Part shown: positions 27,468 to 33,693 of the stretch, one piece after another | How positions within the stretch are numbered: the stretch's first letter is position 1 | How the letters are laid out: each line of letters opens with the position of its first letter | NCBI RefSeq assembly: GCF_017094485.1 | Contig: NZ_CP064786.1 | Coordinates: forward strand, 806,001-870,000 | From: Natranaeroarchaeum sulfidigenes | GTDB lineage: Archaea; Halobacteriota; Halobacteria; Halobacteriales; Natronoarchaeaceae | Reading direction: 5' to 3' | Length of the DNA: 64,000 nt | Position numbers and translations under genes: made by a program | The notes under the pieces: model-generated | Seen by the model: only the letters and a program-made list of their open reading frames with translations | Told to the model about the DNA's origin: nothing | Databases searched by the model: none

Positions 27468-27745
27468 TGAGTGAAACGTACGACGCCGTCCTCGATCGGA
27501 TCGTCGACGGCGAACACGCAACGCTCCTGCTCGAAGCCGACGGTGCAGTCGTCGACGAGTACGTGATAGACGTGCTGGAGGTGCCTGAAGACGGACGTCA
27601 CGAGGGGGCAGTGTTTCGAGCGACGGTCGAAGACGCCACCCTCACCGACCTCAGCTACCAACCGGATGAGACGACGGACCGAAAAAAGAGCGCTCAGGAT
27701 CGGCTCGATCGACTGTCCCGGCCACTTTCGGACGACGAGTCCTAG
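27467..27745 (+). CDS. DUF3006-like small protein
   Basis: 92 residues, acidic. It opens YDAVLDRIVDGEHATLLLE, followed by a short beta-strand pair and a basic linker (ETTDRKKSAQDRLDRL). This is the pattern of DUF3006 proteins, which are nearly always encoded beside ComEC-like metallo-beta-lactamases, as here with a one-base overlap. Its biochemical role is unknown; a regulatory or partner subunit is a reasonable inference. Its TAG stop interlocks with the convergent gene's stop through CTAG at 27742-27745. Confidence 0.75.
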   Translation: MSETYDAVLDRIVDGEHATLLLEADGAVVDEYVIDVLEVPEDGRHEGAVFRATVEDATLTDLSYQPDETTDRKKSAQDRLDRLSRPLSDDES

Positions 27746-28476
27746 CTCACTCGAACCGTCATGAGATCCTCGGCGAACCGGACCTCGCCCTCATACTGTG
27801 CCGCGATCGCGTCGAGCATCTCGTCGTGGCGGCCGTCGGTGTGGGGGTACAGATGCGTGAGATAGACACGGCCGTACTCGTGGCCCGACAGGACGTTCCC
27901 CAGCTCGGTCGGCGTCGGGTGGTTGTCGACGTCGACGTCGTCCGGGAACGAGCAGTCGTGGACGAAGACGGCCGAGCCGTCTGCAAAGTCGGCCAGCCCC
28001 TCGAACGCCTCGGTGTCCCCGCTCAGCGTGAGTCGATCGTCGAACCGATAGGCGAGCGTCCGTTTCGAGTGCCTGACCTCACGTGCGCTCAGATCGAACC
28101 CCGAGATCACGTGTTCGCCGGATGCGATTTCGCGGATACTCACGTCGATTCGCCCATCAAGGTAATCGTGGACCTCGAACAGTCCGTCGACCAGCGCTTT
28201 CGTCCCACGTGGCCCGACGACCGTGAGATGTTCTTCACCGGCGAGCCACCGTGCTTTGAGCAGCGGAAAGAGATCCGCGACGTGATCGAGGTGGTGGTGC
28301 GTGAGCAATACCGTAGCGACTGCCTCGTAGCCGACGCCGCTTTGCTGGAGCCGCTGTAGCGTCCCAGCACCACAGTCGACGAGCAGTCGTCGGTCGTCGT
28401 CACGCAGCAGCGTCGCCGATTGATACCGTTCGCCGGTCGGCATCGCGCTGCCGGTCCCCAGAAATGTGACGCGCAT
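27742..28476 (-). CDS. RNase Z-like metallo-beta-lactamase fold hydrolase
   Basis: 244 residues. MRVTFLGTGSAMPTGERYQSA opens the fold, LLTHHHLDHVADLF is the HXHXDH metal motif, LTLSGDTEAFEGL and VHDCSFPDDVD provide further ligands, and VYLTHLYPHTD the final His. This places it with ElaC/RNase Z-type and arylsulfatase-like MBL hydrolases. It lacks the flexible exosite arm of true RNase Z, so its substrate is uncertain. The ATG at 28476 fits the family start; the upstream frame extends over the promoter of the divergent DUF7504-like gene. Confidence 0.72.
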   Translation of the reverse strand: MRVTFLGTGSAMPTGERYQSATLLRDDDRRLLVDCGAGTLQRLQQSGVGYEAVATVLLTHHHLDHVADLFPLLKARWLAGEEHLTVVGPRGTKALVDGLFEVHDYLDGRIDVSIREIASGEHVISGFDLSAREVRHSKRTLAYRFDDRLTLSGDTEAFEGLADFADGSAVFVHDCSFPDDVDVDNHPTPTELGNVLSGHEYGRVYLTHLYPHTDGRHDEMLDAIAAQYEGEVRFAEDLMTVRVS

Positions 28477-28540
28477 GGATAGATGCACGTCGTCGCTCAC
28501 ATAATCTCTTGTGACTCGCTCGTCGTTGTTCCAGAATACA

Positions 28541-28547
28541 TTTATAC
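28541..28547 (+). promoter_or_regulatory. TATA box of the DUF7504-like gene
   Basis: TTTATAC, with its centre 25 nt before the ATG at 28569, predicts a leaderless transcript and settles that start over an out-of-frame ATG at 28562. Confidence 0.6.
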
Positions 28548-28568
28548 GCATCTTCCAAGATATGACCT

Positions 28569-29141
28569 ATGGCCGACGACGAGAAATTAACCACCGGACA
28601 ATCGTCCACAGCTCCCTCCCAGAAAGCGGGGACCAGCGCGTTGATACTCATTCCCGGAGATCAAAGCGACATCGAATACACCGAGCGGTTCGTGCGAGCC
28701 CGGTCGGTCGACGACCTGCTCGTACTCGCCTGTGGTCCGGATCCGACGCCAGCGATCGAACGCACCGAGCGGCTCAGTGTGGACGGACGAAAACGCCTGC
28801 TGACCGATGCGGACTCCGACCTCACGGCCGACGATATGACTGTCAAACGGCTCTCGGACCCCACGAACCTGAGCACTACGGGTATCGAGATCAGTTCGCT
28901 CCTCGATGACGCGGGCGGGACCGTCGTCTGCGTCCACTCGCTGACCGCACTGCTCGAAGATATCGAAACCGAACGCCTCTTCCGGTTCTTGCACATCCTC
29001 ACCAGTCGCATTGCTGCTGCCGACGCGGTCGGCCAGTTCTACCTCGACGCCGCCGCCCACGACGACCAGACGATCTACATGCTACGCAGTGCCTTCGATA
29101 CCGTCGTCGAGACGGAGACCGTCCCCCGATTCTCAAACTGA
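28569..29141 (+). CDS. DUF7504-like degenerate RecA/KaiC-fold protein
   Basis: 190 residues. Its order of segments recalls a RecA/KaiC core from which Walker A has been lost: ALILIPGDQSD, DLLVLACGP, LSTTGIEISSLL, then TVVCVHSLTALLEDIETERLFRFLHILTSR (a Walker B-like strand and helix) and FYLDAAAHDDQTIYMLRSAFD. This matches the haloarchaeal DUF7504 layout as I know it. Such proteins occur near signalling genes and probably act by protein contact, not ATP hydrolysis. The gene is leaderless from a TATA at 28541. It precedes the DUF7503-like peptide gene, 184 AT-rich bases away, and a second Walker-less RecA-fold gene lies at 37214. Confidence 0.65.
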   Translation: MADDEKLTTGQSSTAPSQKAGTSALILIPGDQSDIEYTERFVRARSVDDLLVLACGPDPTPAIERTERLSVDGRKRLLTDADSDLTADDMTVKRLSDPTNLSTTGIEISSLLDDAGGTVVCVHSLTALLEDIETERLFRFLHILTSRIAAADAVGQFYLDAAAHDDQTIYMLRSAFDTVVETETVPRFSN

Positions 29142-29325
29142 TCCGGAACGACGTCCGCCGGTGGTTAGTCCTTATTTCCGAGTAATAGTGGCTTAAACAG
29201 CTCTATTCGACTGCTGATAGTATTTAAAAAATACTTTCTCTTGAATATAGTATAATCCATTATTTTTACTGTAAGTATACTTTAAATATCTTTATTTCCA
29301 TCGGCAATTACCATTGGTATGTACC
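29142..29325 (+). promoter_or_regulatory. AT-rich regulatory region with AGTAT palindromes
   Basis: This 184-base stretch is the most AT-rich in the window. AGTATTT-AAA-AAATACT is a perfect 7-bp-arm inverted repeat at 29219-29235, and related AGTATA/TATACT words recur at about 29250 and 29274-29283. TATA-like tttaaatatctttat occupies 29281-29295, about 35 nt before the ATG at 29326. The 16-bp motif described at 29302-29317 lies between this TATA and the start codon. Confidence 0.6.
29293..29317 (+). promoter_or_regulatory. Shared promoter motif, copy 1 (CGGYAATTWCCATTGG)
   Basis: Bases 29293-29317 match 33176-33200 at 19 of 25 positions, in the same orientation. The core CGGCAATTACCATTGG (29302-29317) differs from the other copy at only two of 16 bases. 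It sits 9-24 nt before the ATG of the DUF7503-like gene, near the expected transcription start, so it could act as an operator. Confidence 0.6.
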
Positions 29326-29463
29326 ATGGCAGACAGCAACAACGGCAAGATGGAATCGTTCCTCAGAGAACACCCGCGGATGATCGGCGTGCTGTTCACG
29401 ATACTGCTGGCGCTCAGTCAGGTTGGTGGAGCGGCGGCGGCGATGGCAAAAACAATTGATTAG
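29326..29463 (+). CDS. DUF7503-like 45-aa membrane peptide
   Basis: 45 residues. A short polar head with the phrase FLREHPRMIGVLF leads into one hydrophobic helix (VLFTILLALSQVGGAAAAM, about residues 22-40) and a tiny tail, KTID. The head plus single helix resembles small haloarchaeal DUF7503 proteins; no function is established. The ATG at 29326 has a good TATA region upstream. Its TAG at 29461-29463 interlocks with the TAA of the convergent CHAT gene (29460-29462). Given the location, it could be the membrane partner or the proteolytic target of the CHAT protein; that is inference. Confidence 0.7.
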   Translation: MADSNNGKMESFLREHPRMIGVLFTILLALSQVGGAAAAMAKTID

Positions 29464-31532
29464 TCTGAAGAAAGTTCCGCCGTTAATTCTGTACTCCATC
29501 GCAGCCGACCGTTCATTTTCATAGGTGCCATTTCGAGCTGCAAAAACCGTAATAGCTCTTCACGCGTCATTTTAACCGGATCTAGCGGTCCAGAATTGAT
29601 TTTATAACTAGAAATCGATTCGACGTTCGGCTGTATCAACCCACCCATCCCGCCAGAAGTAGTTGGGAAAGCCTCAAGAGTAAGCTCGTACTCGTCTGCC
29701 TGTTCTTCAATATGGCCGAGCAACGGCGTCCCACTCTCAGCCTGCGTAATCGCCAACCCGCCGTCACCGATCACGAGGTACTGGCTGCCGACGATACTTT
29801 CCCCTTTGGCGATCTGTAACGCGGCACGAAGCGGGAATCCGGAGTTAAGCAAGCGTGCGAGCGTCGAACCGATACGGATTGCGCCTGAGTTGATGACGTC
29901 GCTTAGCGTGACGACGCCGCCGATCGCGCCATTTTCGATCAGCGCCCGCCCCTGATGGTAGGACTGGCAGGCGTTGAGCAGGAACGCATCGACGGCCACG
30001 CTATCGAGTTCACTTGCGTCGAGGAGACCGTCGGTGCAGCGAAAGCCGCCGTCCTCGATGTGGCCGATGTAGTGGAGAAAGTCGGCAGGCTGGGCGAGCG
30101 CGTCCGCGAGTTCCTCGGTCGTCAGATCGTGGCTCATCGAGACCTCGAAGGGCAGGCGTTCGCGCGAACCGTACACCTCGTCGACGACGCCGCGTTCGCG
30201 GTCCATCCGGTCGTCGTTACAGATGACTGTGATCGAGATGTCTCCGCTGGACGGCTCGCGGTCGAACCGGTTGCGATAGGCTTCGGGAATCGCTTTGCTC
30301 AGGCCGACCGGGGTCTCGTCGCCGATCCAGGCCTGCTCGACTGCGTCGTCGTCTTCGTCTAGCTGGACGTAGGTTGTGTCGGGGGACTGCCCGGTGGCGC
30401 TTCGGGTGTCAGCACCGCGGGTGTACGCCCCCATGCCAGTGTCCTCGACGGACGAGCGGGAGAGTTCCTGCGGATCGGCGATTCGGACGATCGCGAGGTC
30501 GTTGATCAGGTACGGCAGAGTTTCGATCGTCCCTGCGGTCGGCGAGACGTGTGTCGTGAGCTTCCAGTCGGGGAGCAGGTCATCGACGTCGCTGTAGGCC
30601 ACAGCGTCGAGATACGTCGCCAGGCGATCCGCTGGCGGGAGTTCGTAGAGCCTGTTGAAGGGCAGTTCGATCCGCTCTTCGAGACGCGATCGTTCCCGCA
30701 GCGGGACCGGATACAACCCCTCCGTGCGTGTCACACAGTCGAGGAAGAACACCTGCTTGAGCGTGCGGGCGACGCGCTCCTCGTAGGTTGGTGCTGCGAT
30801 TAGCTCCTGTGTGTAGCCGTCGCCCGTCACGATTCGTGGCTCCTCCCCGGGGCACATCGTCGCACCGAGGTAGTACGCCAGCGGCGCGGCGGGGAACACG
30901 TGTTCGTACGTGAGCGGAACCTGCAGTTCGATTTCCGTATCGGGCGCAGTGATTCCGTCCGGGATCGAAAGTCGTTCGCCGAGTTCGATCTCCGGCGGAT
31001 GGCCACGAAGGGTGGGCAGCGAGCGTTCAGGCGAAGTGGTTTTCAGCGAGGAGCCAAGCGCCGACACCGTTTGCATAATATCTCTCGGCTGCTCGGTCGT
31101 GGTAATCGTTCCCGCTGGCTGTTCGTGTTTCGACCGTGCGCCGATCGAGACGTCGGTGGGCTTCCCGAAGTCGATCACCAGCTGCTCGTCGTCCGAGCTG
31201 AACTCGATCGCACTCTCCACACGAATGTACACTTTGAGCGGGAGCGAGAGTTCGATCTCGTACTCGCCGTCCGGCAGTGACCCGTCTGAGAAATGTTCGA
31301 TCTGCGTGACGACGCTGCCGGAGCCGTCCCGTACGAGCGTCGCGGGGACGGTGGGGAGGGTTATGCGCTTACAGTGTATCTGCACGGCGGCGTCGACGGG
31401 AAATCGAAAGCGCGCGCTGTCGGCATCGCTGACCGACTGTCGTTTCGGCGTGTTCAGCGTGTAATGAACGCGCTCGATCGGGTCGACGATTTCTACCCCG
31501 CCAGACTCGCGCGCTGTGAATTCGATATTCAT
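29460..31532 (-). CDS. CHAT-domain (caspase-like) protein
   Basis: 690 residues. The last third is a CHAT peptidase domain: catalytic His491 in DFLHYIGHIEDGGF and Cys522 in FLLNACQSYHQG, in the expected order, followed by ALIENGAIGGVVTLSDVINSG, which lines the pocket in CHAT proteins. The first 430 residues match no family I can name: an N-terminal beta-rich part (IEFTARESGGVEI) and a helical middle (ERVARTLKQVFFLDCV). The C-terminal 100 residues are also unassigned. Start: ATG 31532, chosen because GGAGGTG lies 9 nt upstream; an in-frame GTG at 31544 is possible. Family knowledge: CHAT proteins include separases and bacterial defence proteases activated by sensor proteins. Target and trigger here are unknown. 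Confidence 0.8.
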   Translation of the reverse strand: MNIEFTARESGGVEIVDPIERVHYTLNTPKRQSVSDADSARFRFPVDAAVQIHCKRITLPTVPATLVRDGSGSVVTQIEHFSDGSLPDGEYEIELSLPLKVYIRVESAIEFSSDDEQLVIDFGKPTDVSIGARSKHEQPAGTITTTEQPRDIMQTVSALGSSLKTTSPERSLPTLRGHPPEIELGERLSIPDGITAPDTEIELQVPLTYEHVFPAAPLAYYLGATMCPGEEPRIVTGDGYTQELIAAPTYEERVARTLKQVFFLDCVTRTEGLYPVPLRERSRLEERIELPFNRLYELPPADRLATYLDAVAYSDVDDLLPDWKLTTHVSPTAGTIETLPYLINDLAIVRIADPQELSRSSVEDTGMGAYTRGADTRSATGQSPDTTYVQLDEDDDAVEQAWIGDETPVGLSKAIPEAYRNRFDREPSSGDISITVICNDDRMDRERGVVDEVYGSRERLPFEVSMSHDLTTEELADALAQPADFLHYIGHIEDGGFRCTDGLLDASELDSVAVDAFLLNACQSYHQGRALIENGAIGGVVTLSDVINSGAIRIGSTLARLLNSGFPLRAALQIAKGESIVGSQYLVIGDGGLAITQAESGTPLLGHIEEQADEYELTLEAFPTTSGGMGGLIQPNVESISSYKINSGPLDPVKMTREELLRFLQLEMAPMKMNGRLRWSTELTAELSSD

Positions 31533-31541
31533 GAGGCCGAA

Positions 31542-31548
31542 CACCTCC
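31542..31548 (-). promoter_or_regulatory. Strong Shine-Dalgarno of the CHAT gene
   Basis: GGAGGTG on the minus strand, 9 nt before the ATG at 31532. With a TATA-like gtttattcac at about 31595-31604 it implies a leader of roughly 40 nt. Confidence 0.6.
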
Positions 31549-31653
31549 CACCGAGACGGGTACTACCCATGTAGAACCCATCTACGAAGAGGATGTGAAT
31601 AAACATACCGACGACAGTCAACATTCAACTCTATTAGTGTGTGAACCGGTGGT

Positions 31654-33129
31654 TCACTTCGCCTCCACATCAGCAATCGGTAACGAGATCGTCACGGCCG
31701 TACTGGCTCCCTCGTCGACATCGACTGCGAGTTGCCCGCCCGAAACCGAGACGATCCAGTTGACGATCCACAGACCCAGTCCACTGCCGTGATCAAGCGG
31801 TGTCTCAGCGTTCCCGTTAAGGACTGCCCGTTCCGACTCTGGCAGTCCCGGTCCGTCGTCGAGCACACTGATCCGCGCCCAGTCACCCTCCGATTCGACT
31901 TCGAGCTCGATGTCCGTACCAGGGGGCGTATGATCGATCGCGTTTTCGACCAGTTCGGAGACCGCGGCGACCAGTCGGGAATCGCCGTTAACCCAGCACC
32001 GTTCTGGGGTTGTTACCCGTATTTCTGTGGAGGGAGTCTCCCTGCGAACATCCCGTCGTACGCGCTCGGCGACCTGTACGAGATCGATCGCAGTCGGATC
32101 GACGTTGTCCCATGTTTCCCGGAGGGTGCTTGCCGTGTCGCCCAGTCCGACGAGACTTTCGGCTGCCCGTCTGATCTCTTCGCCGACTTCCGCCGCACGC
32201 TGGTCGTCGACCTCGGAGAGTAGCCGTTCGACGTTCCCGAGGATTATGTTCATATCGTTGCGGAGGTTGTGACGGAGCACGCGGTTGAGTACTTTGACCT
32301 GTTGTTCCCGACACCGTTTGTTCGTTACGTCGGTGTACGTGATCCAGAGATCGGCTTCGCAGTGGTGGGATTCGACCATCCGAACGAGGTAATCCCGTCG
32401 CCCATATCGCGTATCCCGGCGAAGCACGCGTTCGATGGTTTCTCCGGCGACTGCTCGATTGGTGAGGTCCGCGGTGTACTCTCTTGACACGTCCGGGACG
32501 ATCAGTTCTTCGAGTCGCCTGTCCGTCACGTCTTCCGGTTCGAAACCGAACTCCGTCTCGAACGCAGTGTTGGTATGTCTCACGATCCGTTTTCCGTCGG
32601 TGACATCGACCGATACTGTTGGTTCCGGAACACAATCGATACCGACGAGGCCGTGTTGCTGTCGATGGTCCCTCGGAGTACTGATAGTGTTGTGGATTCG
32701 CGCACCCAGAGATGCAGTCGTTGCACAGGGCGAAACTACGTCGGTGATCGCCCTCCAGACGCTGGACGGAACGCTTGACTCATCGGATGTTATGTACAGA
32801 ATCGGCGTCTTGCACGTTGTCTCTCCCTCAACCACCCTGTCCGGAAGCTTTCCCTGCTCGACGATGGCGAGATCGAATTCCGCGATCGTCACGTCGTGGG
32901 CAGTATCTACCGTTGTCAGTGTGGCAGCGTCGGACAGCGCGGACAGAACCGTCGTTCGATAGCCCTCGGTGTCTGTCAAGAGAACCACTGCTGGGGAGGA
33001 ACGGGAGGGCCGAGTCTCCGCGAACCGTTCCACGCTACTGTGGTCTGTCATCGGCAGCCTCCGGGAGAGGGCGGTCGTAGTGCTCTGACATGGCTGAACT
33101 GTGGCCCGGCGTTCGGGGGTCTGGGACAT
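31654..33129 (-). CDS. Soluble PAS histidine kinase with receiver-like N domain
   Basis: 491 residues, no transmembrane segment. About 45-145: a receiver-like domain (AVVLLTDTEGYR, EFDLAIVEQG) without a clear phosphoacceptor Asp. About 165-275: a PAS domain (IVRHTNTAFETEFGFEPEDV). About 280-350: dimerisation and phosphoacceptor helix with VLRHNLRNDMNII, the haloarchaeal H-box. About 370-485: HATPase_c with N box VENAIDHTP, G1 DDGPGLP and G2 GSGLGLWIVN. The start at 33129 is preferred because TTATAA at 33172-33177 would put transcription near 33148; an in-frame ATG at 33051 is possible. No cognate response regulator is adjacent, so output may go through the divergent winged-helix protein or a distant partner. 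Confidence 0.85.
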   Translation of the reverse strand: MSQTPERRATVQPCQSTTTALSRRLPMTDHSSVERFAETRPSRSSPAVVLLTDTEGYRTTVLSALSDAATLTTVDTAHDVTIAEFDLAIVEQGKLPDRVVEGETTCKTPILYITSDESSVPSSVWRAITDVVSPCATTASLGARIHNTISTPRDHRQQHGLVGIDCVPEPTVSVDVTDGKRIVRHTNTAFETEFGFEPEDVTDRRLEELIVPDVSREYTADLTNRAVAGETIERVLRRDTRYGRRDYLVRMVESHHCEADLWITYTDVTNKRCREQQVKVLNRVLRHNLRNDMNIILGNVERLLSEVDDQRAAEVGEEIRRAAESLVGLGDTASTLRETWDNVDPTAIDLVQVAERVRRDVRRETPSTEIRVTTPERCWVNGDSRLVAAVSELVENAIDHTPPGTDIELEVESEGDWARISVLDDGPGLPESERAVLNGNAETPLDHGSGLGLWIVNWIVSVSGGQLAVDVDEGASTAVTISLPIADVEAK

Positions 33130-33171
33130 CTGACTCGCCAGGCCACGAATAGCCTATCGTGCCCCCGCAAC

Positions 33172-33200
33172 TTATAATTGCCGACGGTAATTTCCATTGG
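33172..33200 (-). promoter_or_regulatory. Kinase promoter with shared motif copy 2 and AATTRCCG palindrome
   Basis: On the minus strand CCAATGGAAATTACCG (33185-33200) leads into GTCGGCAATTATAAG, so the motif adjoins the TATA box TTATAA (33172-33177), where TFB and TBP would bind. Bases 33176-33192 (AATTGCCGACGGTAATT) form an inverted repeat with one mismatch. The 25 bases 33176-33200 match those at 29293-29317 at 19 positions. Confidence 0.6.
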
Positions 33201-33283
33201 CTGTTGATTTCGGCGTTCCCGGTCAGTAGAAAAGGGATGGTTACTTATCGGGCGCCAACTATCATTACTCAAGGAGTACAACC

Positions 33284-33640
33284 GTGAAACTGCGACAGCC
33301 AACAGACTTCCTGATACTGGAAGCATTACACGCCTACGGACGCAACGTCGCTCCGAATCTCGCTCACATCACCGGCAAGAGCCGAAAGAACGTCAACAAC
33401 CGGTTACCCGTGCTCGAGGATTACGGACTGGTCGAAAAGATCGGCCCTGCCGAGCGCTCGGGCCTGTACGAAATAACTGACCGTGGAGGTGTCGTCCTTC
33501 AGTGCCGCGACGAGTACGACTCGAGTGCCGACTTCGAGGGATTGGTCGAGCGACGTCTGGAGGCGAACGGCCCGGCGGGAGCCAGTGCAGCCATGGCTCG
33601 CGGTGCAGACGACTCCAGCGACGAAGCCAGCGAACAGTAG
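33284..33640 (+). CDS. PhiH1-repressor-like winged-helix DNA-binding protein
   Basis: 118 residues starting at GTG 33284. A winged helix-turn-helix occupies residues about 5-75: FLILEALHAYGRNVAPNLA, KSRKNVNNRLPVLEDYGLVE (recognition helix) and SGLYEITDRG (wing). This is the arrangement of the haloarchaeal phage phiH1 repressor family. The C-terminal tail is low-complexity and acidic. AAGGAG at 33271-33276 is a Shine-Dalgarno 7 nt before the start, and TTACTTATC near 33241-33249 could serve as TATA. It is divergent from the histidine kinase and shares a 154-base intergenic region holding the palindromic motif, a likely autoregulation site. Confidence 0.8.
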   Translation: MKLRQPTDFLILEALHAYGRNVAPNLAHITGKSRKNVNNRLPVLEDYGLVEKIGPAERSGLYEITDRGGVVLQCRDEYDSSADFEGLVERRLEANGPAGASAAMARGADDSSDEASEQ

Positions 33641-33693
33641 TTTTCCTCGGCCCGACCAAACGCACTTGGGCGACCGACTCTCAGTAGCAGATA

